9,184 nucleotides of DNA from a bacterium (GTDB taxonomy: Bacteria > CG03): contig VMTI01000172.1 in the NCBI GenBank assembly GCA_013791675.1, forward strand, positions 1 through 9,184. The letters run 5' to 3'. The position numbers and the translations under genes are program-made. Shown in pieces: positions 1-7,035 of this stretch; within the stretch, counting starts at the first letter, position 1; the number at the start of each line of letters is the position of its first letter. The notes under the pieces are model-generated. The model saw nothing but the letters and a program-made list of their open reading frames with translations, was not told where the DNA came from and made no database searches.

Positions 1-1
1 A

Positions 2-583
2 AATTTTTCAATTGCCTACGGAATATATACAGCGCCGCCATCTGCCGATAACACACCTCCGTCGGCGGTGAGTAATCTGACGGCGATTGCGGGAAGCGAC
101 GACGGGGAAGTGAAATTAACATGGACGGCGCCGGGCGACGACGGCGCGGGCGGGAATGTTTCAAGCGGGCTTTACAGAATAAACGCTTCAACCTATAACA
201 TAACTTCCGCGAATTTTGGTTCAATCACAAACAACGGAAAATACACTTTTACCGTTGATATTTCAACAAGTTACACGACGCAGGGAACGGAACATTCGTA
301 CGGTTTTAGCGGCTTATATCCGGGGACGACTTATTATTTCGCGATAAAATTGAGAGACGAAAATGCAGCCAACTGGGCTTCGTGGTCGGACACGGCGAGT
401 TCATCAGATACTGCCCCAGCTCAGGATTTGGCGCCGCCGGCTCCGTCGGGATTGAACGCAAATCCGGGTGAGAGCAAAATTGCGCTTACCTGGACGGAAG
501 TTTCTGGCGAGCCGGATTTGGATTATTATAAAATTACAGGGATTCTTCAACGCCGTATGATTATGCCGACGCTTACACAATAG
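2..583 (+). CDS. Large exported fibronectin-III surface protein, first fragment (5' partial, ends at a frameshift)
   Basis: The frame is open from the window edge, so the true start is upstream. It ends at TAG 581-583. Residues about 19-138 form a variant FN3 domain: a VSNLTAIA entry strand, the LTWTAPGDDG motif, an extra stretch of about 30 residues with YRI, then GTTYYFAIKLRDEN. A more canonical FN3 domain starts at about nt 434 (APPAPSGL, ALTWTEVSGEPDLDYYKI). The last residues (TGILQRRMIMPTLTQ) do not fit the fold. Shifting to the +1 coordinate frame near 535 continues it naturally as DSSTPYDYADAYTIEVDTG. This is therefore the front part of the gene that continues to 3243, and not a separate short gene. 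FN3 arrays of this kind are typically extracellular adhesion or structural proteins; the specific role is unknown. Confidence 0.8.
   Translation, partial: NFSIAYGIYTAPPSADNTPPSAVSNLTAIAGSDDGEVKLTWTAPGDDGAGGNVSSGLYRINASTYNITSANFGSITNNGKYTFTVDISTSYTTQGTEHSYGFSGLYPGTTYYFAIKLRDENAANWASWSDTASSSDTAPAQDLAPPAPSGLNANPGESKIALTWTEVSGEPDLDYYKITGILQRRMIMPTLTQ
531..541 (+). other. Frameshift site joining the two fragments of the FN3 protein
   Basis: Upstream of this site the FN3 fold is read in one frame (DLDYYKI). Downstream it is read in another (DSSTPYDYADAYTIEV, then TVTYYYKMTVVDLG). Restoring one T in the ATT at 533-535 gives the reading KIYRDSST, a typical FN3 strand sequence. Frame 1 has a TAA at 529-531, so it cannot be open further upstream. 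One missing base explains everything. It may be an assembly or sequencing error, or a real mutation. Confidence 0.85.
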
Positions 584-633
584 AGGTTGACACAGGGAAT
601 TCGTCTTATCTGGACACAGGGCTTTCAAACACG

Positions 634-3243
634 GTGACATATTATTACAAAATGACGGTTGTTGACCTCGGTGATTCCGGAAACGGACTTTTCAGCCATG
701 CGAGAGAAAGCGCTTTTTCAAATGAAAAAAGTACCCGCCCTCTGGCGGAAATGCCGACGCCTGAAGCGTTTTTAACTTACTATTCTTCATCGACAACTCA
801 ATCTCTTAACGAAACGCCGCAGTGCGGTTCATGGAACGGTTCTTCATGGGCGAGCGGTTACGATATAAAAAGAATTACGCAGACGGCAACCGGCTGGTAT
901 ATCGTCAAGAAGTGTCCGACCGCGGCGAAATGGCTCTTCGGAATTCAGGACCCCGCGAAAGTTCTGAATGTGATGATATACGACGAGTCAACAAAGGCGT
1001 GGTCCGCGCCGAAGAAACTGACAACAAGCATTTCATATGATGGATGCCGCGGATTTGATATTGAATTTGAGCAGCAGTCGGGAAGAGCGGTTATCGTTTA
1101 TAAAGGCGCGGATACAAAAATTCCGCAGGCGCTAACATGGACGGATTCAGGCGGATGGGGAAGCGCTTTTGCTTTAAGCATTTCAACTAATGGCGCGGGT
1201 ACTATCGCCTGGCTTGAACTTGTCCCGAAACCAAACTCCGATGATATGATTTTAATGATTGGCGATTCTCTCAAAGACCTTTCCGCTCATGTCTGGTTTT
1301 CAACTTCCACGCAAACAGGTTCAAGCATACTGCTTGATACAGATATTGAAACTTATGGTCAGCAGTGTTTTGACGCCGCTTATGAAATGCAGTCGGGGGA
1401 CGCGATGGTCGCATGGGATAATGATGCAGGGCAGATTAGATACCGCATTTTAAGCGGTAATTCATGGGGCAATGAACAAGCAGGGCCTCAGGATATCGGC
1501 GCTAATATTTGGTGGGTGAAATTAGCGGCGAACCCGAATAATGACGCGATTATATTAGGAACTCTTGACGGAGCGACTCCGTATGACGTAAATGTTTCAA
1601 CATGGAACGGCTCGAACTGGGGAACGACGACGGAAGTGACGCCCTCGGCGTCCGCTTATACGACGAAACCTTTTGATATTGCATGGGAGACGGTTTCGGG
1701 AGACGGCCTTGTTGTTTTTAACGACGGAACATCCGTTCCGAAAGCAAGAAGATTAAGCGCGGGCGCGTGGGGGGCGGAAACTTCCGCATCCGATGTCGCC
1801 GCCGCCCCCTGCTTCGTTCAACTGGTTTCCGATAATAATACCGATGATATTCTGCTTGTCACATGCAATGCCGACACCACGCCGGATATTTATGCCCAGA
1901 AGTGGGACGGCACCGCAAATTCTTTCGGTTCAGCGTCGCTCATAACGGGGGAGTCATCAAATACAAACGGAAACGCTACGACGTATTCGCACAATTTCGC
2001 TGTGGCGTATCCTTATGTCCAGCCGACTGACAATACCGCTCCGGCGGCAATTACGACGCTGTCGGCATCGTCGACGACGACCACAGGCGAAATACGGCTT
2101 GAATGGGAGGCGCCCGGCGATAACAACTGGTCGGGAACCCTCGGAACCTATGATAATAACGCGCAGTTCAGAATTCAGTATGCCACTTACACGGCTTTTG
2201 CTTTCGGCGATCACATAACTTACGATGTTTCAATTGACACTTATAGTGTGAACCCGTATGATGTTCAGTCAAAACTGATAACGCTTTCAAAAGAGACAAC
2301 TTATTATTTCAGAATCTGGACGAGGGACGAACTTTCCGCCGGAAACTGGTCGGGAATTTCTTACGGGGCAACCTGCTGGGTGAGGATTGCGCCAGCCGCA
2401 ATTACGACACTCTCGGCGCTTGCTATTGACGATGGCGATGTTTCTCTTTCGTGGATAGCTCCCGGCGACGACGGCACGACGGGAGCTATAACGGGCGGGC
2501 AGTGGAAAATAAGATATGCAACAATTTCAACAGTTGACTGGACGACGGCGTCTGCCGGATGGACGGATTACGACGACAAATATGAACTTTTGATTGACAC
2601 ATCCTGCGCGGCGCTCTCGGAACGCGCGAAAACTCTGACGGGACTTCACGGCGGGGTGACATATTATTTCCGCATCTGGACGAGGGACGAGGCGACGGGA
2701 ATAAACGCCCCCGGAAACTGGTCGTCAATATCTAACGGCTCAACCGCGACCGTCGTAAAAATTATCGGCATAAGCGTATACCCTTCCGCATACGGTTACG
2801 GGGGGCTCGCTGTTTCAAGCTGTGTCGTAAATACAGCGACGATAACCGTTACTAACGACGGGAATGTATACGAGACATATTCAATATTTTCTTCATCGGC
2901 GTCAAACGCCGGCGGAGGCACCGGCTGGACGATTGATGCGGTAAATCCGCAGACGCCGGGCAATAACATTTTTTCGCTTTCGGCGGGTTTTTACGCTGTT
3001 CAGCCGTCAACGGATTCATTCAATAGTGAGGCGGGAAATAAAGAAGACGCTTTATTGGGGGATATCCAAGAAGCGACGGACACAAAATTTTCAATAACGG
3101 GCGCCCAGACGCAGACGGGAGTGAACGTGCCGAAAACTGAGACGAGAAACCTTTGGTTACTGCTGAAAACGCCGACAGAAGTATCAACCAGAGCGGAGAA
3201 AACGATAACTGTGACGATTACGGCGGGGGAAAGCAGTCCATGA
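634..3243 (+). CDS. Large exported FN3/propeller-like surface protein, second fragment with C-terminal module
   Basis: This is the continuation of the preceding frame. GTG at 634 is only the first formal start; native coding resumes at about 538-541, and no ribosome binding site supports 634. Domain order by residue of this fragment: the rest of an FN3 domain (to about 35); a Trp/Gly-rich region of about 105-residue tandem repeats (about 50-454), beta-propeller-like; two variant FN3 domains (about 469-585 and 586-708), each with W-APGD and TTYYFRIWTRDE or VTYYFRIWTRDE; and a C-terminal beta-rich module (710-869) ending in EKTITVTITAGESSP. There is no membrane segment or basic tail at the C-terminus, so it is not a standard LPXTG or PEP-CTERM protein. 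The C-terminal module resembles the whole small secreted protein at 7980-8564. The stop overlaps the next start (ATGA at 3240). It is probably secreted and surface-located; ligand and function are unknown. Confidence 0.85.
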   Translation: MTYYYKMTVVDLGDSGNGLFSHARESAFSNEKSTRPLAEMPTPEAFLTYYSSSTTQSLNETPQCGSWNGSSWASGYDIKRITQTATGWYIVKKCPTAAKWLFGIQDPAKVLNVMIYDESTKAWSAPKKLTTSISYDGCRGFDIEFEQQSGRAVIVYKGADTKIPQALTWTDSGGWGSAFALSISTNGAGTIAWLELVPKPNSDDMILMIGDSLKDLSAHVWFSTSTQTGSSILLDTDIETYGQQCFDAAYEMQSGDAMVAWDNDAGQIRYRILSGNSWGNEQAGPQDIGANIWWVKLAANPNNDAIILGTLDGATPYDVNVSTWNGSNWGTTTEVTPSASAYTTKPFDIAWETVSGDGLVVFNDGTSVPKARRLSAGAWGAETSASDVAAAPCFVQLVSDNNTDDILLVTCNADTTPDIYAQKWDGTANSFGSASLITGESSNTNGNATTYSHNFAVAYPYVQPTDNTAPAAITTLSASSTTTTGEIRLEWEAPGDNNWSGTLGTYDNNAQFRIQYATYTAFAFGDHITYDVSIDTYSVNPYDVQSKLITLSKETTYYFRIWTRDELSAGNWSGISYGATCWVRIAPAAITTLSALAIDDGDVSLSWIAPGDDGTTGAITGGQWKIRYATISTVDWTTASAGWTDYDDKYELLIDTSCAALSERAKTLTGLHGGVTYYFRIWTRDEATGINAPGNWSSISNGSTATVVKIIGISVYPSAYGYGGLAVSSCVVNTATITVTNDGNVYETYSIFSSSASNAGGGTGWTIDAVNPQTPGNNIFSLSAGFYAVQPSTDSFNSEAGNKEDALLGDIQEATDTKFSITGAQTQTGVNVPKTETRNLWLLLKTPTEVSTRAEKTITVTITAGESSP
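1054..1995 (+). repeat. Three tandem protein repeats of about 101-108 residues (propeller-like)
   Basis: Copies start at 1054 (FDIEFEQQSG), 1369 (FDAAYEMQSG) and 1672 (FDIAWETVSG), with lengths of 105, 101 and 108 residues. Each carries the same order of features: an SG-x-(A/G)-x-V strand, a W-G turn (GGWG, NSWG, GAWG), a block with PN-DD/PNNDA/NNTDD followed by IL, and usually a second W-containing turn such as NWG. A partial copy precedes them (about 790-1053, with GSSW and KAWSAP) and a degenerate start follows at 1996. Two blade-like units per repeat would give about seven blades, which suits a beta-propeller. The fold assignment is inference; the periodicity is visible directly. Confidence 0.7.
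2038..2757 (+). repeat. Two tandem duplicated variant FN3 domains
   Basis: Unit 1 spans about 2038-2388 and unit 2 about 2389-2757. Both open with (A)PAAITTLSA, contain W-APGD, an IRYATIS or IQYATYT strand, a long insertion with a D-x-Y-x-(V/L)-x-IDT strand, and end with YYFRIWTRDE plus GNWS-IS. At DNA level 2301-2330 and 2661-2690 are nearly identical (shared run ctggacgagggacga), which points to a fairly recent domain duplication. The first FN3 domain at about 56-415 belongs to the same variant type. Confidence 0.8.
2761..3240 (+). other. C-terminal module homologous to the small secreted proteins downstream
   Basis: The 160 residues after the last FN3 domain align from end to end with the mature part of the protein at 7980-8564. 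Paired motifs in the same order are ITVTNDGNVYETYSI with IAVINDSEGLTEKYSI, GWTID with DWNLA, NIFSLSAGFYAVQP with QYNLRAVFKADLP, DTKF with GTKF, NLWLLLKTPTEV with HLWFRIATPSSV, and KTITVTITA with TIFITITA. It is predicted to be an all-beta domain. It could be a structural, assembly or sorting module; the sequence does not say which. Confidence 0.8.
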
Positions 3244-4529
3244 AAATAGTAAAGGGCGAGGGAGGGAAAATGGCTCAATTGATGAAAAATTTAATATTGT
3301 TTTTGGTTTTTGCGCTCCCTGTTATTTTTATCCGGGCGTTGAGAGATAATTTTGCTTTACCAAAAGTTTTGCTGTTAAGGACGGTGGGACTCGGTCTTTT
3401 ATTCTGTCTGTTTAACATCTTTTATGATGATGCCATTTGGCGCCGTAAGACGGCGCTGCTGCCGTCGTTATTAAGGTTAAAACGGATTATTCGGGGGGGA
3501 ATTAATTCAGCGGCGCTGGTATATCTGATTATTGTGCTGTTTGCCACGATTTTCTCGTCTGACAGGTCTTTGTCCTGGAACGGTTTGTATTTTTATTATT
3601 TTGCGGGTTTTTTTCAGTTGATTTGTTATTTTGTTTTTTTCGCGGCCGTTCAGACGGCGCTTACGGGACTTGTGCCCGCAAGGGTAAATGCCGTTTTTGA
3701 AAAGAAAATACATATATCAGTCGGCTATTCCGTTCTCGCTGTTTGTTTGTATGGCCTGATTCAGTTTTCCGGTTTGGATTTTATCAAATGGAATACTAAT
3801 TTCGGAAGAATATTCTCCACGCTCGGCAATCCTGATTTTCTTGCGGGGTGGATTGCAATGTGTCTGCCCGTATTAATCGGCGGTTGGCTAAAATCGGGCG
3901 GCAGGAAACAACAATATTTCTTTGCTGTGTCTTTTTTGCTCGGTTTTATAACGCTGCTAGTTGCTTCTTCGAGAGCCGGATGGCTTGCGGCGGCGGGCAG
4001 TTTAATAGTGTTGATTCTGCTCATAGGATCTGAATTTAAACAGAAAATTATTTTTGGAGTTACGGTCGCGATGCTAATGCTGGGTGCGGCAATCACGTTA
4101 GGCCCGAGGTTGTGGGGATTGGATGAGGCGGGAATAAAATCAAGATTGCTCGGATGGAAAACCGCTGTGGAAGTCATTGAAAGCAAACCTCTGCTTGGGT
4201 ACGGTCCCGATACTTTCGCGTCTGTATCTGCCAGGTTTCTGCCTAAGGAATACGACAGGTTTACCAAGCCCAACGCCAATCCCGCTTACGCGCATAATAT
4301 TTTTCTTGACCAGGCCGCCGCGGCGGGCTTGCCGGGGCTGCTCGCTTTCTGTTGGCTGCTCGTGGAATTTTACAGAAAATGCCGCGATTATCCGTTTATT
4401 GCCTCAGGTATGACAGGGGGTTTGATTTACGGTTTTTTCAGTATAGGAACTTTGAGTTTTTGGCTGTATTTCTGGCTGTATATGGGAATTGCGGCGTCGT
4501 TGGATAAAAGAAGGAGGGTGAAGTTATGA
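3240..4529 (+). CDS. O-antigen ligase/polymerase-like polytopic membrane protein (Wzy_C/WaaL superfamily), no TPR tail
   Basis: It has 429 residues with about 11-12 hydrophobic segments, the first at about 17-33. Superfamily signs are IFSTLGNPDFLAGW (191-204), SSRAGW with Arg245 at a membrane boundary, a larger polar loop with SRLLGWKTA (Arg302), GYGPDTF (320-326), and YAHN with His352 just before a late membrane segment. Periplasmic Arg and His residues are the known catalytic pattern of WaaL-type ligases, which move a lipid-linked glycan to an acceptor. The acceptor here (lipid, another sugar unit or protein) cannot be read from sequence. I chose ATG 3240 because it gives the same ATGA overlap as the next three junctions, and an N-terminus the same length as that of the paralogue at 5227. 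ATG 3270, with a GGAGG just upstream, is a plausible alternative. Confidence 0.85.
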   Translation: MKIVKGEGGKMAQLMKNLILFLVFALPVIFIRALRDNFALPKVLLLRTVGLGLLFCLFNIFYDDAIWRRKTALLPSLLRLKRIIRGGINSAALVYLIIVLFATIFSSDRSLSWNGLYFYYFAGFFQLICYFVFFAAVQTALTGLVPARVNAVFEKKIHISVGYSVLAVCLYGLIQFSGLDFIKWNTNFGRIFSTLGNPDFLAGWIAMCLPVLIGGWLKSGGRKQQYFFAVSFLLGFITLLVASSRAGWLAAAGSLIVLILLIGSEFKQKIIFGVTVAMLMLGAAITLGPRLWGLDEAGIKSRLLGWKTAVEVIESKPLLGYGPDTFASVSARFLPKEYDRFTKPNANPAYAHNIFLDQAAAAGLPGLLAFCWLLVEFYRKCRDYPFIASGMTGGLIYGFFSIGTLSFWLYFWLYMGIAASLDKRRRVKL

Positions 4530-5230
4530 AAAGACAAGATTTGAAAGCGCTTAAGGCGCTGGCAGTCATTCTGCTGGGCGCTTTGACGGTAAAAATTACA
4601 GTTTGGCCGCTAATTGCCGACATTAAGTTTAAAAGCGGTTTGAAAGCGATGTCGCTAATGGAATATGAAAAAGCGGAGTCGGATTTCAAGATAGCCATTA
4701 ATTATAGGAAGGAGCCGGTATATTACGAAAATCTGGCTGCACTATACAGGACAATGGGAGAAACCGCAAAGGACAGAAATACAGGCCGGCGTCATTATGA
4801 GCAGTCAGTCTATTTTTACAAGAAGCTGCTTGAACTGAATCCCGGCAATTCTCTGGTTTATAACGGCCTCGGAGCAACGTGCCTGTATATCGGGAAGGAC
4901 TTCAAAGAGGATGAATTTTACCGTTCTGCCATAGATAATTTCAAAAAGGCGCTCGATTTGAAGCCGGGATTTGTGGAGGCTGAGCTTAATCTCGCGACGG
5001 CTTATTACCTTTGGGGTTTAAAAGCTGAAGCGGTGAAAGTTTACGAAAATCTTGAGAAGGATAATCCTGACAATATATCCGCCCGCTTCAATCTCGGTCT
5101 CCTGTATTTTATGGAGAAGGATTACACAAAAGCGGAACAAAAATGGCGTGACATTCTCAAAATTGCTCCGGAAAATATTGATGCGCAGAAGGGGCTGGAA
5201 ATGCTTAACAAAAAAAGAGGTGAAAAATGA
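4526..5230 (+). CDS. Membrane-anchored TPR protein
   Basis: It has 234 residues. An N-terminal hydrophobic segment (about 9-30, LKALAVILLGALTVKITVW) follows a basic start, so it is probably an inner-membrane anchor with the rest in the periplasm. About five TPR units follow from residue 34: LMEYEKAESDFKIAI, then YENLAALYRTMGE with YKKLLELNPGN, YNGLGATCLYIGK with FKKALDLKPGF, LNLATAYYLWGLKAEAVKVY, and FNLGLLYFMEKDYTKAEQKW ending DILKIAPEN. TPRs bind proteins; no catalytic motif is present. The start is fixed by AAGGAGGGTG at 4511-4520 and the ATGA overlap with the upstream O-ligase-like gene. The neighbouring paralogue has its TPR region fused, so this protein probably plays the same part in trans for the first enzyme (inference). 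Confidence 0.9.
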   Translation: MKRQDLKALKALAVILLGALTVKITVWPLIADIKFKSGLKAMSLMEYEKAESDFKIAINYRKEPVYYENLAALYRTMGETAKDRNTGRRHYEQSVYFYKKLLELNPGNSLVYNGLGATCLYIGKDFKEDEFYRSAIDNFKKALDLKPGFVEAELNLATAYYLWGLKAEAVKVYENLEKDNPDNISARFNLGLLYFMEKDYTKAEQKWRDILKIAPENIDAQKGLEMLNKKRGEK

Positions 5231-7035
5231 AGAGTAAATTGAATCGCGATACGCTGATTGACCTGATTCAGGTGACACTGTTCATGCTGCTCTTTATTGC
5301 GCCGGTTTTATTCGTTCCGCATTTTTTGCGCGACGGGTTTGGCATACCGAAAAACGCGCTTAACAGAATTTTGGGTTCCCTCATATTTGTTCTATGGGCT
5401 GTCAAAAAGAGCGTTTCAAAAGAATCTTTCAAATTGACGTCTTTATCGTATGCCGCCGCCGCGTTTGTTTTTTTTGCGGGCCTTGCCACGATTCTATCCG
5501 CAGATCCGGCGGTGAGTTTTTACGGGCTGTGTCCATATTATGAATGGGGCTTCATCAATATTTTTGTCTGTTTCCTGCTTTTTATAGTCGTTGCCGACGA
5601 GTTTAATGCGCGCGCGGTTCCTAATCTCGCGCTTATGATTTATGTCGCGGCGACGGTTGTTTGCGCATACGGCATTATACAGATTTTAGGCATTGATATG
5701 TACTATAAGGCGGCATACTCGTTTAACAGGATATTCTCGACAATGGGAAATCCTAATTTCCTCGCGGGTTGGCTTGTGACGGTATTTCCGCTCATTCTTG
5801 CCGGATATTTCGGCGCTTCCGGGAAAAGCCGCCTGCCGCTTCTCTTTCTTCTCTTAACGCTGGGTGTAAATTTGGGGATGACTCTTTCCCGCGCGGGCTT
5901 TATCGCCGGAATAGCCGCAACAGCTGTGATGCTGATAACGTTGGGCAAAGAAAATTTGAAAAAACAGAAGAGCTGGGCTGTTCTGTTTTTGAGCGCGGCG
6001 TTTTTTATATTTGTAATTTTTTTAAGCGGCAGAAAAAGTCTCAATGATTTTGAAGACAATAGAAGTTTAATTTCAGAGAGGATAGGCGTTATCGCCGATT
6101 TGTCCGAAGGCAGCGCGTCCGCAAGATACGAAACTTGGAAAACGGCCTTCAGAATGTTTAAGGACAATGTGTTTTTCGGCGTTGGCCCTAATATGTTCCA
6201 GTATATATTTCCAAAATACGAAACTTTGAAATTCGCCAGGCTCACCGGCGGAACAACTTTTTCAAATTATGCGCACAACACATTTCTGCAGGTGGCTTCG
6301 ACGATGGGGCTCTTCGGACTTATGGCGTATGTATTCCTGTGGGGAAGCGCGCTTCTTGTAGGGCTCAAAAAGGTAATTGCGTCCGAAGGAAAAGAACGGC
6401 TGTTTTACGCGGGGCTGCTTGCGTCATTGACGGCGCTGCTGGTTTTTTTGCAGTTCCATTTTTTTCTGAATGAGACCATGCTTTATTTCTGGGTGTTTCT
6501 CGGAATTTTGTCGGCGGCGGAGAAGCCGAAAGAAATTTTGCTGAATGGAGCCGCGAGGATTTCGCTGGTTATATTCTCGCTGGTCGCCGCGGTATTTTAC
6601 TGGAATATCGCCGTCCGCAATATTTTTGCGGATAAATTGCTGTTTGAGGGAAAAGCCGTAGAGGCGCATAGGATTTTTCCGCAAAGCGTTTTCTATGCGC
6701 GGTATGCGGTTGCGGAATTAAGAGGAGAAGCGGCAGCGAAACAGGATATTAATTTGATGCATGATGCCAGAAGAATTGCAACCGAAAATGCTGAAAAGCA
6801 CCCGAACAATACGGGGGTATGGAACGACCTGGGAGCGGTTGACATTGAATTTACAACCTTCGGCAACATGGAATTTCTGGATGAGGCAGGACAGGCTTTT
6901 ATGGAGGCATATAAGCAGGGGCCATACAAATACAAGCATGTTTTGGATTTAAGCAAATATTACGAATTCAGGGGAGATATAAAGTCCGCTGAAAAGTACA
7001 TGGAAGCGTGTGAATCGATAAGGAGGAAATCATGA
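5227..7035 (+). CDS. O-antigen ligase/polymerase-like membrane protein with C-terminal TPR-like region
   Basis: It has 602 residues. Residues 1-460 hold about 11-12 membrane segments; 465-602 are soluble and helical. Family motifs match the gene at 3240 almost position for position: IFSTMGNPNFLAGW (169-182), LSRAGF (Arg222), SARYETWKTAF (Arg300), GVGPNMF (318-324) and YAHNTF (His350). These fit the WaaL/Wzy_C superfamily, in which a periplasmic active site transfers a lipid-linked glycan. The C-terminal region carries TPR-like helices (VFYARYAVAELRGEAA, WNDLGAVDIEFTT, LDLSKYYEFRGDIKSAEKYM). Ligase plus TPR fusions are known in this superfamily. The start is set by GAGGTG at about 5217-5222 and the ATGA overlap with the TPR gene. 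It could be a ligase, a polymerase or a protein O-glycosyltransferase; sequence alone does not decide. Confidence 0.87.
   Translation: MKSKLNRDTLIDLIQVTLFMLLFIAPVLFVPHFLRDGFGIPKNALNRILGSLIFVLWAVKKSVSKESFKLTSLSYAAAAFVFFAGLATILSADPAVSFYGLCPYYEWGFINIFVCFLLFIVVADEFNARAVPNLALMIYVAATVVCAYGIIQILGIDMYYKAAYSFNRIFSTMGNPNFLAGWLVTVFPLILAGYFGASGKSRLPLLFLLLTLGVNLGMTLSRAGFIAGIAATAVMLITLGKENLKKQKSWAVLFLSAAFFIFVIFLSGRKSLNDFEDNRSLISERIGVIADLSEGSASARYETWKTAFRMFKDNVFFGVGPNMFQYIFPKYETLKFARLTGGTTFSNYAHNTFLQVASTMGLFGLMAYVFLWGSALLVGLKKVIASEGKERLFYAGLLASLTALLVFLQFHFFLNETMLYFWVFLGILSAAEKPKEILLNGAARISLVIFSLVAAVFYWNIAVRNIFADKLLFEGKAVEAHRIFPQSVFYARYAVAELRGEAAAKQDINLMHDARRIATENAEKHPNNTGVWNDLGAVDIEFTTFGNMEFLDEAGQAFMEAYKQGPYKYKHVLDLSKYYEFRGDIKSAEKYMEACESIRRKS

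Noticed and set aside
527..545. Programmed -1 ribosomal frameshifting in the FN3 gene
   Set aside because: The required shift has the right sign, but no X-XXY-YYZ slippery heptamer or clear downstream structure is present; a lost base is simpler.
3150..3243. C-terminal sorting signal (PEP-CTERM, LPXTG or similar) on the FN3 protein
   Set aside because: The C-terminus (TVTITAGESSP) has no hydrophobic helix and no basic tail.
3761..4279. Antisense open frame of 172 codons inside the first O-ligase gene, with a similar one at 5703-6245 in the second
   Set aside because: Their mutual resemblance (PARKSGLP and PARKLGFP) is the reverse reading of the conserved GNP-FLAGW region. No ribosome binding site or domain supports them.
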